DNA of 64,000 nt from Odobenus rosmarus divergens (Eukaryota; Chordata; Mammalia; Carnivora; Odobenidae), in assembly GCF_000321225.1 (NCBI RefSeq), contig NW_004451408.1, positions 19,134-83,133 of the forward strand, given 5' to 3'. The position numbers and the translations under genes are program-made. Below the pieces are notes generated by a model. The model was given only the letters and a program-made list of their open reading frames with translations, was not told the origin of the DNA and ran no database searches. Below, in pieces: positions 1 to 12,828 of the stretch (position 1 is its first letter; each line of letters begins with the position of its first letter).

Positions 1-1715
1 AAATGACAAGGGATTGCATATTTGCCCTGGGAGAATATGAGGAACTGATAAGACCAAGACTCACTTCACAAACCCTATTGGGAGGAGCAGAACAAAGGAA
101 TGCAGTCAATTGTTGGTGGAAAAGGGTAACAGGCTAAGATTTTAGGTTCTGCGCTAAGGAGAAAAGCAGAGTTTGCAAACCTTGAAGATCCCTGACAGGG
201 CTTGCTAAGAAAAATATTAGAAATGTTTTAAAGATCCGGGTGGGAGAGGGATTTTTAAATTTCATATAGGAACACACAGTATATAACCATTTGCATAATT
301 TATTCTCCCATTCAACCAATGTGCTTATTGACAAATAATTCTTGTGTATATATATAATTGGACCATGTACTAGATTTTTTCTTTTAATCTCCTACATATA
401 AACACCTACTGCTGCTTTTTGACAAAACGATAATTCCAAGGCCCTATAGGTCCTCTGTTGACAACACTTTAGAGCCATTAGTTGAGTTGAGTTAGGCTTT
501 AAAGGACTAGAATCCTATTTCTTCTATCTTGTGGGGATCCAAACAGCTCCTTCCAACCATCAGGACCAGTTAGGGAGGTGATACTGTGTCTGAATGCAGA
601 CTGCAAGACGTTTCTGTAACAGGTCAGGAAACCGATATGATCCAAACAAAATGGAACCTCCTAAAAGCTAAAGGGGCTGTGCATGTATGTGTGTGTACAG
701 AGCAAAGCACTCAGAAAATAGATAGCCTCCTCTTGCCCAGTTTGGTTTTCCAAGAACAATAATGTTCATGATGAGGATACAGTTTATGCTCAATGCAAAT
801 GCACCTTATTCTTCTTGCTTACATCTATATAACTTGGGACCTTCTGGTTGCGTTCTTTGCAGGGTCTATGCAGTGGTCTGTGATGGCCACTGTTGGAGAA
901 TGGGGACCCCTGCATGGCAGAAACCACAGTAGGATTACCTCAATTAAATGTGTTAACTTCAGTGTTGAGAAACAAATCAACTATTTTACAAACGCTTTAT
1001 GTGCCAAATAAGATTTTTCTTTCCTTCCACTTCCTAGTTCATTTCCATCTGTTTGGGCCTCATTTCTCGGTTTATGATCGTCGTTCTTTTTGTTGGGCTG
1101 CCCAGAACCCACTGCAAGCTGCCTCCATGCTAACGGGCAGAGGAAAGGAAGAACCGATAAGAACCTTCCACCTGCCTTTTGACTCCTTTGCCTGAACTCG
1201 CTCCCTCCCTTTTTTATGTCTCTTCCTCCCAGGGAAGAGTGTTTTATGTTTTCAAAGCACTTCCACCTTCCTTATCTATATCCAGTGAGTTAACCTTTAG
1301 CACCGTGAGTCCGAGGTTAAAAATTAATGCGCTCATGTGGCAACATTTCCATTTTTATTATGTTGTCTGTTCCTCCACAGGTACTAAGATCTATTCAGAA
1401 ATGCACAAAGCCATCCTAGGTAGCCTTGCAACTTTAACTTTTTTATAATCCCAGTTCTTCCACAGTTGTGTGAAATACAATCTCTCTTCAGTTCTGTTTC
1501 CCCAGATGACTTTCCAGCTTTAATACAAATTGGAACAAGAACTACAACATGAGCGCTTCACTATGAGCAAAAAGGAATCTGGTCAAGATCCAAGAATCCC
1601 CTGAGGATGGGATCTACAAAAAGCCGGGCTACAGATTCCATCTCTCCACTGATCCATCTCTTGGCCCATTTATCCATCTCTCTATTTCTGTTGCACATAG
1701 AATGGGATTCCTTTC
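1..1715. other. Unique non-coding sequence, no gene or repeat recognised
   Basis: I see no interspersed repeat, RNA gene or coding region here. The reading frames are at most about 100 codons, overlap one another, and have no domain or codon pattern suggesting translation. Composition is moderately AT-rich with short pyrimidine runs. A diverged ancient repeat could be missed by eye. Confidence 0.6.
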
Positions 1716-1918
1716 GGGCGCCTGGGTGGCTCAGTTGGTTAAGGGACTGCCTTCGGCTCAGGTCATGATCCTGGAGTCCCGGGATCGAGTCCCGCATCGG
1801 GCTCCCTGCTCAGCAGGGAGTCTGCTTCTCCCTCTGACCCGCTTCCCTCTCATGCTATCTCTCATTCTCTCTCTCTCAAATAAATAAATAAAATCTTAAA
1901 AAAAAAAAAAAAAAAAAA
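1716..1918 (+). repeat. CAN SINE (carnivore tRNA-Lys-derived SINE), full length
   Basis: The element begins GGGCGCCTGGGTGGCTCAG, holds the tRNA-related A/B-box part and a CT-rich middle, and ends AAATAAATAAATAAAATCT plus a long poly-A. It is flanked by a 17-base target-site duplication (AGAATGGGATTCCTTTC at 1699-1715, AGAATGGGATTCCTGTC at 1919-1935, one mismatch). The long uninterrupted A-tail and near-perfect duplication suggest a fairly recent insertion. SINEs of this class are RNA polymerase III transcripts mobilised by L1 machinery. Confidence 0.95.
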
Positions 1919-1935
1919 AGAATGGGATTCCTGTC

Positions 1936-3870
1936 ATTTGTCTGCCTGACAGACACAGTTGAATTTTCTTGGCCCTCTGGGGTTGGGTCACTCCCGCTGC
2001 CTCTGCAGCTCATAGTGCTCCCTGTCCTTCTGTGTTGTAACTGTCACTCGGGAGCCACTGTCCCTACAGAGCTGAAAATTCTCCAACGCAGACTTTTGCT
2101 CTCTCTCCCACCCCCCTGCACTCCAACCTCTTCCCCTAGCCTTGTAACCTCAAAGGACACGATGAGTACTGCCCACGGATCCCCCAGTGTGACAGGGGAG
2201 AGCCTGTCTGAGAACACAGGCGACTGTGAGGAAGTGACCCAAGAGATGGAGAAGAATAAGGTCCTCAAGAGGACAATCTGATGCACTTGTGTTTTCTTCC
2301 ATATAAAGATGATCTCCAGAAAAATCTTACCATCAACTTGAACCATCTCATTTTAGATACCTGACAGTTTGGCACCCGTTTCTACACGCCTCTTCTCTGT
2401 TTACTTTTTTTTCTTCTTTTGTTGATGTTGAGGGTAAATCTAAACAGGAACCCTGCTCAAATTAATGAACTAGGCTGTCTGCCTCCTTTTTGTGCGGGCT
2501 TGCAGTCTCAGGCACATCCTGATCTCTCTCCTATAAAATACAATCTTCTGGAAAACAAAGGCAACTAGATGTTACTGGCAACCTCAGAGACATGCTCATC
2601 AAATTCATTCCTGCTTAATATGTGTTTCTTAATTATTCATCTGCAAGACCCAAAATAGTTCATTATGAGAAGAGGTCTCGTTTGGGTGTTAATTTGCAAA
2701 TAAAGGTCAGGAAAAAAGTTTGTGTAAATGATTTCTGTAAATGTATGTATGTAAAATATCTTCTAAAATTTTAGCAAACCAGCAATAAAATCTTCTTGGG
2801 AAGAATAATCCAGAGATAATCACCTTGCCTTGGAATAATTTTATCACAGTCCATCTTTGTGAGCTTCTGGAGTAATCTAAAGGATGAGGTTAGACCCTCA
2901 TTATGAACTATTTACATACATTGTTTGAGATGATGGGAAAGTAATTTCAAGAATTCGGAGACTGGTAATGAGTTTCCTTTGAAGTTGGGGAGGGGTGGGC
3001 AGTGGGAACAGAATTTGAGGTAATTGCTGGTTGTCTCCAAGGAGTCCAAATGTTGATGAAGCTTCTATCCTTAATAATTGAAGATGCTAGCCTCAGAGAG
3101 AGACGGAGGGACGTTGTCAGTAACCCTCTGGACATTTCAAAAGCCTGCATCCCAGTCTGAGAGCGTACTATCTTAACCCCTCTTCCCTTCACTATTCCCA
3201 TCTCTGTACTTGCTGTGTCTTCCACCAGAGGCACTGAGAAAAATGGCCGAAAGCCTAAAGAATGGAAGAACGGAAGCTTAGGAAACTTGACTCTGGTAGC
3301 ATCCCACACTGCAGTTATAAAACCTCCACCTCTCTGCCCGAGGTGCCCTTCTGGAGAACAAGGGTGACAGGGATACCTATCCCAAGCATATTCAGGAAAT
3401 CAACAAACGTTTGCCCCACTCTTTGATGTTTATAAGCTCTGCATCTGTGTTAAATCCAATTAAGGCATCCATAGGAAACCCTTTCCTGGGAGAAAGGTGC
3501 AACTCTGGGCATGCTTTTTTCTTCCCATTCATTCAAATCTCTGTTGTTAGACTCGTGAGAACTTGACTCCAATTAATCATGCCATGCTCAGAATATTCTC
3601 CCAGGATCTACTACCAAGACACCTCGAAGCCCATTTCCAGCATTCTACATTTGGCCTGGGTCAGCCTTCGTCCGAGCAAAGTGCCTTTTGGCACAGCTGT
3701 GGGGGTTAGGGGAATTCTGATGGAAAGTACAAGGAGATGTGGTCATCTTTCATGCCAATTCCCCAAGTATCTCTGGTATAAAGGCATTTTATAGTTATGC
3801 CAGCAGAGCACCTAGAGGTAATGGAGAATGAAGAGCGTGGCCATGGATTGCCCAGAAACCAAGTCAAGGA
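1936..3870. other. Unique non-coding sequence
   Basis: I recognise no repeat. An open frame at 1922-2281 (119 codons) begins inside the SINE target-site duplication and has no recognisable domain, so I do not call it a gene. Around 2600-2800 the sequence is AT-rich. Confidence 0.55.
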
Positions 3871-4014
3871 CATGACCTCATCTTAACAAAAAACATCTGC
3901 AATGATTCTCTATCTAATCAAGGTCACATTCTGAGCTAGCCAGTGGGGGTAAAGATTTCAACACGTGAAATTGGGGTGGGGAGAGGACAATTCAATTCAT
4001 AACTATATCTAAAT
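3871..4014 (-). repeat. MaLR LTR fragment (MLT1-like), reverse orientation
   Basis: The stretch 'GACCTCATCTTAAC ... ACATCTGCAA ... AAGGTCACATTCTGAG ... GACAATTCAATTCATAAC' follows the reverse complement of the 5' part of MLT1-type LTRs (consensus ends ...ACAATTCAACCCATAACA). Only about 140 bases remain and they are diverged, so this is an old truncated LTR of an ERVL-MaLR element. It has no coding content. Confidence 0.75.
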
Positions 4015-6393
4015 CAGTGATTCCTGAATCCTGGTCCAGGACTGAGGTAGGTGAAAAATACAACCTCCGTGTCAGATAAATTTCTCCCAGATAGTCTTGT
4101 CTACTATGTTCTAGGCTTCAGTATGTCGCCTTGCCTCTCGCAGAGAGTTACCTGCCTCCCTGCGTCCCTGCACATCTTTACACTGGCCAGGCACTTGGTC
4201 TGCAACTGCCTGCTCTCCCCCCAACCCAGAGAGAGGGCAGAAGCAACTGGTCAAGTGGCTCTTGTTTCTTGATTTCTTTGAGCTCACACAGGATTTGGAC
4301 CCTGTTAAGGAGTGGGCCAACAGAACGTCCTTCCTGAGGGACAACCTCTTGTAGCACAGGAGCTCTTAAAATCACTTAAAGTGAAACAATACAAAGAAAA
4401 TTGTACTTACCAGAATGAATAGGCTGGTGCAGCCCTCTGAGAGCATGCTCAAATCCCAACAGATCTCTCCCTGATTGTCTTCATAGGAGAATAACCGATC
4501 CTGCTACCTGAAGGATTTGGTTTGTTGAGTAGGATTTTCAAGGTTGGGGGCAGGATTTAACTGCTCAAATCAATCAGAGCAAGACTGAGTTCTGCCACAA
4601 ATCTTCCTTCTCTGTCCTTCCTCTACTCAATGAGCACCCCTGTCCCGCCCCCCCACCTTAAAAAAAGGGTGAGTGTAAATCTTACAGGGGGAAGGTAGTT
4701 CCAAATTATGTCATGACCTCAGGCACCCACAAGTCTCACCCTGCCCAGGATATTCCAAGTTCAATGAAATAACACCAGGAACGAGGTTTCCATTTGCACT
4801 GACATCGTTTTGAGAAACTGGATTTTGGCACTGAATATGGTTTTGAAATGTAGCTCCCAGAAACTGGGCATTGGGACTCCATTTCATATTGTGGAACATA
4901 AATCTTCGAGTAGACAAACTTGTAACAAGGAAACAGGTATCTAAAAGTTATGATTAACTAAAATGTTCCTTCATCATTCTACATTGCAAAATTTTAAATC
5001 CATTTTTCTAAACACATGTACAAGTTTAGAGTTGCTGACTGCACCTCTCAGGAAGGATGGGCCTGCTCCCTGCTCTTTGGGATTAAATTGTGCTTTCATA
5101 TATGAAACAATGATGAGATTTTCAGTGTCCATCCTTAGCAAAACATAAACTAGCAATCCTAAAGAGCTCTGCCCCTTTTCCTTTCCACAAACACATCACT
5201 TACTTTAACTCTTTTCTTCATGAGGCTGTGATGCCCAGAAATCTGGAAACACTAGTTGAAATGACCGAAAAAAAAAACTTAAGCAATGGTTCAGATGCAA
5301 CCATCTACTGCCAAAGATGCTAACCAATGTCTGACAAAGCAACAGAACAATAGACCTGATTTTAAAAAACTCCTCCTGAAAAGCCAGCAGGCCTAACTCC
5401 AAAGAGTTAGCCAGGGCACCTAACTCCAAAGAACGTTGTTTCTTATTCCCCTCCCAAACAATCTGTCTGTGAGGCCAGGGTCTTTATTTCTGCTTATGGT
5501 CCTTGCCTGCTACCATGGGTTTTATGCACCCTCCAAAATTTATTTCTCTGTGACTTCTGGCTGGTGGTGAACAGCCTGCCTCGGACCGTCTAGAGAACAG
5601 GAAGCAGATGAGAAATAAATACAGTTGCGGAGCTGGGGGCAAAGCCTCAGACAGGACAAGAAGGCCAAGAAATAAACAAACAGGGAGGAGCCTGGTCTTT
5701 CTTTCATCCCTGGCTCTGAGAGATAAGACCTAAGCAGCGAGAAGTCAAGTGGGCTCCGTTTCAAATTCTACCCAGCTTCGACTCCAGGGTAGTCTTTCCC
5801 TTTGAAAAATCTCTCTGTGCATTTTTAAAAAGGGATGATTAAAATAAGCTCTTAATAAATGATTACAACTCACCTCAGATGCTATAATCATTACATTAGA
5901 GATGTATAGTATGTGAGAATTTGAAATCCTCTTCACCTATATTGCACATGTGTGTATATAGTGCACAGTATGTTAGAGATAGAAACACGCACTTAGATGC
6001 CTCTTAGGTGTATTAAAACAGAGCCTCAGGCCCGGGTCTAGAAAAGATTTTACAGTGATGGGAAACCATGGCGGTACTGCCTTCATCATTCTCCCAGTGC
6101 CCACCCTTCTCCCTTCTTCCGTCTCCCCTTATCAAATGCAGGTTTAATGGTAGAATCTAAAACCAGTCATGGATAGCTAATAATAAACTTAAGTCAAAAC
6201 ATGATCTCTGACTGTAAGTCATTATTATCCTAAATACTTTACCCTCAAAGTCCGTTGCGTTTGATTTTTCTCACTGAGAATTTCTTCCTTACGTTTTCCA
6301 GTTAGTGTGTAACATACCTTCAATACTCCCCACCTCACCCCTGGACCAAATGCCGCCTCCTTGAGGTTTGCTGAGGTGATCAGTATGAATGTC
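4015..6393. other. Unique non-coding sequence
   Basis: No repeat or gene recognised with confidence. The start (about 4016-4050) faintly resembles a hAT-type terminal sequence but is too short to call. Small frames at 4051-4375 overlap on both strands and look like chance. Confidence 0.55.
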
Positions 6394-6620
6394 AGTCAAC
6401 GCTCTGGAGCTGGGGTGTCCAGCTTCTAATCCTGACTTCCCCATGCACTAGTTGATGAGCTTATCAATGCTTTTTAGTCTGAGCCTCAGTTGCCTTATCT
6501 GCAAAATTAGGATGGCAGCACATCCTTCTTCATGGGATTATCACGGAGAGTAACTGTGGTAAATGTAAAGTTCTTCCAACAATGCCTAACACTTTGGGGA
6601 TTAGCTGGTATTATTACTTT
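6394..6620 (+). repeat. MIR SINE
   Basis: The order matches the MIR consensus: 'GCTCTGGAGC' then 'AATCCTGACT', then 'GAGCCTCAGTTGCCTTATCTGCAAAAT' (the core), then 'TAAATGTAAAG ... AATGCCTAACAC' and a 3' 'GGTATTATTACTTTC'. MIR is an ancient mammal-wide tRNA-derived SINE. The divergence fits its age. Confidence 0.85.
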
Positions 6621-6940
6621 CATCGTATGGTCAAATTATTAATGTGAACAGATTTTCCTTGATATTAAAGAAATGAAAATTTAAAGCAACTGTCTCAGCA
6701 TAAAATAATGAATAATTTAAGAAATCTTTTATTAAGGTCAGCATCTTTTTACAGAATTCTGTCTTCATGATCATTTTATGTCATGTAAGATTGTATTAGT
6801 CACATTTTTAAAAACATTGGATTTTAAAGAATCTTCAGGTAGAAAGACATATAAACAAGAAAGTCTCAAATTTTCATCTTTTTTCCAATATAGGCAATAA
6901 TCACCTATTCTTACTAATCTAAAACCTTAGCATACTTAGT
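6621..6940. other. Unique AT-rich sequence
   Basis: About 320 bases of AT-rich sequence with no repeat or gene recognised. It ends in the left target-site duplication of the following SINE. Confidence 0.5.
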
Positions 6941-7147
6941 ATATTCTTTAAAGCTTTTACTTATCTATTGATTTTTAGAGAGAGAGAGCCAGTGAGTGAG
7001 CAGGGGGAGGAGCAGAGGGAGAGCAAGAATCTTACGCAGACTCCCCGCTGAGCATGGAGCCTGAGGCTCCATCCCATGACCCCGAGATCATGACCTGAGC
7101 AGAAACCAAGAGTCGGATGCTTACCCAGATGAGCCACCCAGGTGCCC
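6941..7147 (-). repeat. CAN SINE, older subtype, reverse orientation
   Basis: Read on the minus strand it begins GGGCACCTGGGTGGCTCATC and carries 'GGTCATGATCTCGGGGTCATGG' and 'CTCTCTCTCT' elements typical of the older carnivore SINE. The 3' AATAAA-type tail is decayed. Short duplications CATACTTAGT flank it (6931-6940 and 7148-7157). Its divergence exceeds that of the 1716 copy. Confidence 0.92.
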
Positions 7148-7157
7148 CATACTTAGT

Positions 7158-9010
7158 CTATCTTGATTCAATCAATACATGCCTTAGTTTCTACAGAATC
7201 TGTTTCAATCTTTCTATTAATTTAAATGCTGTTGAATGGGAAGTTTTTTGAAGGGAAGGAATGCCATTCAATGAGTTAGCAAAGGGTAAAAATAATTGGC
7301 TTCATCTTAAAATGCTTACCTTTCCCAGCTACAACACAGCACCGAGGCCACGAGAGAAGGAAATCATGTCTGTTCGACAAGATTGTCTGGCTTTGGTGAG
7401 TCATGTGCTATATTTTCAGGTCGTATTGTTACTCTAGGCAATTTAACAAGCTGCATTTTGGTAGCAAAGCCTCACCTCAAATCACTGCCTTCAGCTGTTA
7501 GAGGAATGGTAAGGATCGAGAGGGGCAGGAGCAGAGAAGCTGCTGTACCTCAGCAATCACCCAGCGTCCGTGACATTCTGCTCTGTGGTCACAAAAACTG
7601 GCAAAAGGCAAGGATTCGTTCTGATGTAAATTAACGGCATTTTTATTTGGCATCTTGTTAAAGTTAAAATCAATTTTCTTATGTTTTATTTTGTAACTGT
7701 ACAAGAGGGCAAAGTTTGAGCAGCAGTGCAATGAGACCTGTGTCTGAAGGAACAGCCTTCCACGGAATAGCCAGTTCAACCACGGCTTCCGGCCAAGTCC
7801 TGTAGCTTCCTGTGTGTCCCTTCTGCAAAGCTCAAGTCCGAATATTTTATTATCTACAAAAGATGTTCTATGGATTAAGCGTCACGTTGTTGAGAAGCTG
7901 GTAGTATTTGTTCACCTTACATGTGTTACTACATCCGCTCTGTAACGAGACCACCTTAGGTCTCATTATTTACAGAGACCAATCTTTACATTGTATTGCA
8001 ATTCTACAATGCCCTCCAAATAATCATCATGTTTTAATTATAAAGTCTTGAGTTATCAGCAGTAGCTGCTGAGTCAAACTTTAGGGTCTGTGTTAGGATC
8101 AGAGAGAAGGTAATCTGCCTAAAGCCTTGAGTTTGGCTAGTAATCACCAAGGCATCATAAACCTATGAGTTGTAACAGAGACATTTTAATAGTTACCTTA
8201 AGGAAAGAAGATCAGATGGGAAGCTGGGAAGAAAAGCCAGGCTGAAGGGAAAGTAGGGATGATGGCTATACTCTAAGCTCCAAATTAAATCCAGCAGTTG
8301 GACAAAAGACCTTATAAGCACTTTAGAAGAGACTTTTAAAAATATAGACTTTGCAATTTCTTTGATTTCTGTCTCTGTGACTCTAAACATATTTGGAACA
8401 CAGTAGAAAAAAAGCATCACAAGCCTCTCTGTCCTACTATAACATTATGTTAAGTATCCTGGAATTAAAGCTAAAAAATAATTTTTTTAAAAGGCATGCT
8501 GCCTTTACCCAATTTTTCACCGGGAAAAAGAAAATAAAGACTACAAAATGTCCTGCTACAAAATGAGCTACAAAATGTCCAGCTCCATTCCCACCTTGGC
8601 CTTGACCCATTCGGAGTTCCTGAGCGGGTCCTTCAACTTATGTCTCCATCACATTCCCCCACTACCAGAAAAAATGAAATTAAACTCTCCGACTTCACAA
8701 GGAAGTTATAAAGATTAGAGTTAGAACATTGAACTTCAAAGATTAAAGGCTCAGTATAAATTCCAGCCTTATTGTCAAGACCTCAGTGTGAACAGACAGT
8801 ATGTGCTGCTTATGCAATTCCCACCTGTCAGCAGATCTAAACTAGGATGACCTTGCTATGCAGAGGGAAGGGCAGGAGTGCCTCGACGGAGAAGCACATT
8901 ATCTCAGAGCCAATCCTTGTTATCATACCGCTAAATCGTCCATACTGGGTGGCTCACCACAAAGATCGAATCCTACAATTTAATGCATACTACTCTCCCT
9001 ACCCCCAGCA
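7158..9010. other. Unique non-coding sequence
   Basis: No repeat or gene recognised. A short local repetition 'CTACAAAATG' occurs three times at about 8540-8580. The 83- to 93-codon frames near 7383-7779 lie opposite each other and carry no motif. Confidence 0.55.
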
Positions 9011-9130
9011 AGAAATAAACATTTATCCTGCACCCACAATGTGCAAGACCGCCTGAGGCACTGGAAATACAGAAGTGAAGTAATACATAGTTCTTACCCC
9101 TTCAGAGCTCAGACCTACAAAAGGAGACCT
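9011..9130 (-). repeat. LINE2 (L2) 3'-end fragment, reverse orientation
   Basis: The series 'AAATAAACATTTATCCTGCACCCACAATGTGC', 'GGCACTGGAAATACAGAAGTGAAG', 'CTTACCCCTTCAGAGCTCAGA' follows the reverse complement of the L2 3' end (AATAAATGTTTG..., CTGTATCCCCAG, GAGCTC...). It is an ancient, strongly diverged fragment. Confidence 0.7.
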
Positions 9131-10139
9131 GTGCATTCTCTATATAGTCTAGAGAGAGGTGAGTCTGCCAGAAGCTTAGCGCATCCCAAAGAAGAATCCT
9201 CCACTTGTAGCAGACTTTCCCATGAGCAATGATTATATTAGGCAATGACATGTACTGTGACAAATCCAAATTTTGCATATTTTGTTTCTGTTCTCAAATC
9301 AAAAGGATATTAGTGCTATTTGAATCTACAAGTGCTCCAAATTATCACTGAAGACATTCTTAAAGGGGCTAAAATGATCGCTCCATCGCTCTGCTCTGAG
9401 TCAGTAAGCTTGAAGGGATCCTTGAACCCAGATGACAAAGGCTTATAGCAATGTTTGGCAGTTGACTAGCCTCGAGATGATTTTCAGCATGGCCAGATAT
9501 AGAACAGAATACAGTGTGCGCACGTGTGCATGAGCCTGGGGTGGGGGTGAGTGCAAGCGCACGCGCGCGCATGCGCACACACCAAGGACAGCTTACCAAA
9601 TTGCCCTACCCCTGCCTTGGGTCCCTGCCTTCCTCCTCACTATTTGGTAGTGAATAAATGAATGACAAGTTCAGGTGCTGCCTCAGAAAGCTCTTCAATC
9701 TCATCCCACGTCATCTGAAGCAGCTATCCCAACCTTGTTTTAAAGATCCAGGCCCTGACCTCCCATGGAAATGTAATTCCAACATCTGCCCCATTTACAG
9801 GTGGGGAAGCCTTTCCTATGTGGAAATAGAGAGTAACAATTGAGCTTACTTTCTGGTAACCTACAGATAATTGTCACATCTTTAACCTTTCAAATTCTAA
9901 CTTCAGAGTTCAACCTTCCTCAAAGGACATCTAATAGTTTTTTCTCCTCCAAATTCCTTCCAGTTTTTCCCATGTGTCTTTTTAAAACTGCAGATTTAAG
10001 CTAGATGGGTATCCAATTAGAATATGAATGAGAATGTGGGTATTCATTTCCCCATCTGTAAAATGAGACAAGATGATTCTTAAGAATCATTTTGCTCAAG
10101 GAAATAAATTCTTGAGAAACTCTGCATAATCGTCTAAAG
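9131..10139. other. Unique sequence with a Z-DNA-prone tract
   Basis: No gene recognised. Apart from the alternating purine-pyrimidine tract at 9551-9582, the stretch is plain unique DNA. A 76-codon minus-strand frame at 9369-9599 runs across that tract (Arg/Ala-rich translation) and is not credible as a gene. Confidence 0.55.
9551..9582. repeat. Alternating purine-pyrimidine (CG/CA) tract
   Basis: A run of GCGCACGCGCGCGCATGCGC followed by CACAC alternates purine and pyrimidine almost throughout. A second short alternating run lies at 9514-9532. Such sequences can adopt Z-DNA under negative supercoiling. CpG-rich repeats of this kind usually decay by deamination, so retention of several CpGs is mildly notable. 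Confidence 0.8.
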
Positions 10140-10360
10140 CAGGAATCAGCAAATTTTTCTGTGAACAGCCAGACAGTCAACATTTTCGGCTCTGTGGCCA
10201 TAGGGTCTCTGTAGTAACAACTCAACAGTGCCATTGTTGGGTAGAGCAGCCATAGACAATACAGCAGTAAATGAATGTGGCTGTGTTCCAATAAAGCTTC
10301 ATCTACAAATCCAGGTGGTGTGCTGGATTTGGCGTCTCGGCCATAGTTTGCCAATGTCAG
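10140..10360. mobile_element. hAT-Charlie-type MITE ('CAGGGGTCGGCAAACT' family)
   Basis: The left end CAGGAATCAGCAAATTTTTC and the right end 'GGCCATAGTTTGCCAATGTCAG' are inverted, diverged copies of the CAGGGGTCGGCAAACT terminus. The interior 'CATAGACAATACAGCAGTAAATGAATGTGGCTGTGTTCCAATAAAGCTTCATCTACAAAT' matches the body of this non-autonomous family (I think MER33 or a relative; exact name uncertain). Flanks GTCTAAAG and GTCTGAGA could be a decayed 8-base target duplication. No transposase is encoded. Confidence 0.8.
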
Positions 10361-10500
10361 GTCTGAGAAAACAAGCTATTATTCTCTATCTCCATGCCAC
10401 CCTAACTGTCCCAGCATCCAGGCTCAGATTTTATGAAATAACCCACAACAATTCAGTAATCAGGGGACTCTAGAAATCCTTCACTTGCCTATGTATATCT

Positions 10501-10532
<32 letters not shown>

Positions 10533-10540
10533 TGCACACA
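10501..10540. repeat. (CA)n microsatellite
   Basis: About 13 uninterrupted CA units followed by an imperfect CGCACATGCACACA tail. Probably polymorphic in length. Confidence 0.95.
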
Positions 10541-10753
10541 GGGAGAGGGTTGGCAGGGAGCCAAACCTGAAAAGCAGAATGTCTTTTGTTTTGCTTTTAC
10601 TTCAACCCATGTCTGACTCTCAGGATAAGCGGAAGCCTACGTTTTCGTTGACTGGGTTTTGTAGTGAGAGTCAGTATTTTGCTCTCCTGGGCCATATTTG
10701 CCAACAGCTATGACAGCATGGTTAATGAGGGAAGTGCTATTGTTTCCTCCTCC

Positions 10754-10910
10754 TGAGAGCATGGTCCCCAGTCCAGCAGCTCCAGCTTCATCTGGGAACT
10801 TGTTAGAGATGCCCACTCTTGGGCCTCACCTCAGATCTACTGAATCAGAATCATCTGAGCCAGATCCCAGGTGACTCATATGAACATTCCATTTTAGAAG
10901 CACTATTGTT
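10754..10910 (+). mobile_element. MER5A-like hAT-Charlie MITE
   Basis: Contains 'CATGGTCCCCAGTCCAGCAGC', 'CATCTGGGAACTTGTTAGAGATGC', 'GGGCCTCACCTCAGATCTACTGAATCAGAATC' and 'CCCAGGTGACTCATATGAACATTCC...AGAAGCACTATTG'. These follow the MER5A consensus (GGTCCCCGGACCAGCAGC, GGGAACTTGTTAGAAATGC, CCAGACCTACTGAATCAGAA, CCAGGTGATTC) in order. It is a non-autonomous relic. Confidence 0.88.
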
Positions 10911-12828
10911 TGTGATGTATTAGTCAATGTCCTGCCAAGAAGTAGACATCAACCACCACAGGTGGAGCAAAAGGAGAGGTGTGATGAAGGGGCCTCCTAG
11001 GCAGGTGTGGCCAGACAGAGAACTCGCAGGGATGAAGAAGAACCCTTGGACCAGCAACAGCTGTTGCTATTACGACCCCAGTGGCTGAGGGAACATGAAG
11101 GTGAAGTCATGATACTTGAGCCCATTTTGGGCTAGAACCATTGAGGTGAAACTTCCTGGTGGAGACAACTTCCAAGAGGAAGTAGCAACTTCTGGAGACC
11201 TCCCTGAAGCAGGGAGAGAGCAAAGAAGAAATACCCCAGCCTCGCCTCCTGCTCTTGACCAAACCCAAGCAGAAGATAGAGTGCAATGAGAGCCCAGAAG
11301 GGGCCGTCTTCAAGACCAGGCTCCCAGGACACAGAGCAGAGAATGAGGGAAGGCAGCCGAGGATCACCAGCACAGCCAAAGAGTGCTTACGGTGGGGTTC
11401 ACTTCCCCCTGGGGCTCTAAGCTGGTTGCTCTCCAGCTGGTGGCTACCATCTGCCATTGTCTGCCTCACCGGTAGGTCTGTGTCCTTAGTTAACACCGTA
11501 ATATTGGCTTTTCCTTTTACTCAGAACTCAAAACTGTACAATTTCTGTTATTGCCCAAGCTAAAACATCATTCAGAAAAAAACTTTATTATCTCCCTACC
11601 ACCTCCAGAAAACCACACCTCAGATCGTTTTTTTTTCACAGCCACCCCACATCCCAATAAAATTAAGCCTGTTTTATGCCAGACTACGGGAAGTACTTCC
11701 TGCTCTAACTGGCAATAAGTTTGACTCAGACAAGCTAGCTCCCCTCTCCCACCTGCAGCAAATTCCCAGAGATAGCTTTCAAACAAGACTTCACTTTGTT
11801 TCTTGACGTACGTGGTGGATCTCATTATTTCTTAGCAAAATAGAAGAATCAACAGTGTTGAAAAGAGTAAAAGAAGGAGGCAATAAAGAGACTTATAATG
11901 AAAAGTCTGCCCCTTAGTCACCCTGTCCTTAGGCCAATAACTTATTTTAGTTTCAATACGTAAAATGCAGATACCATGTATACCGTGGATAAGGACAGTA
12001 CCTATCTTACATGTTTGAAAAGACAACAGGAATGCGTCCTACGGCTGAAATGAGATGATGCAGGAAGAGCACTTAGCTGGCCTATTAGCTGTAATGATGA
12101 TTACTCCTGCTGATATTGAGCAACATTTCAAATGCTGCTAGAAGAGCTTTTCATCACCCAAACCAAAACCTCTTGGGTCACTAAGAAAGGGCCAGCCAAA
12201 TACGTCATCTTCACTGAGGGATGGCATGTCTACCCCTTTTGCTGTTTTGCCGGTCTGAGTCATATGGACAACCTAGAAAGAAACCGGACAGCCTCATTCC
12301 TGTCTCTCCCAGAAGTGGTAACAAAAACCCTGGAGAGGGAGCTCCCTTTGTCCTAGACGCCTGGCCTCATTGGATCCACTGGCTCTTCAGAGGCCAGGTA
12401 TCCGCCAGGTGAAAGCACGGTGCCCAGTTCCCACCTGGGCCACCCGCCATCTCAAGGAGACAGAGTAAGCGCTACATCACTTCCCGTTCTCCGTTGGGTC
12501 CCATCCATTTCCTGCTAGGAACGGCTTTGGTGTGCAGGAGTGGAGGAGAAGCGTTTGACAGGAAAGAAAATGCTGCTCAGGGAGGATGCTTCCACCCCCT
12601 CCCTGTCTTCTCTATTTTCAAATAAGTCTTACCAACCATTAGGCCAACTCCTTCCAGCACCCTCTATATCTCCCAGTCCATATTATTGTAGCCACCTCTA
12701 ATCCTCACCTAAAGACACGATAGCAAAGTAGGACAGATAGTTGTATTTGCCATTGTGTTTTGGCAGTGTTGGATGACGTGAAAGGCAGACAAAGCAGTAC
12801 TCGGAGTGCATGCATTACAAAACAAAGC
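10911..12828. other. Unique non-coding sequence
   Basis: No interspersed repeat recognised. The 129-codon minus frame at 11107-11496 and 102-codon plus frame at 11255-11563 overlap each other antisense and show no domain or conserved motif. Confidence 0.55.

Noticed and set aside
1716..1790. tRNA-like A/B-box segments in the SINEs
   Set aside because: They are the tRNA-Lys-derived heads of CAN SINEs, not functional tRNA genes. They lack an acceptor stem and are followed by SINE bodies.
1922..2281. 119-codon frame with an acidic C-terminal part
   Set aside because: The start codon comes from the SINE target-site duplication and nothing supports transcription or conservation.
9369..9599. Arg/Ala-rich minus-strand frame
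   Set aside because: It is the translation of an alternating CG/CA tract.
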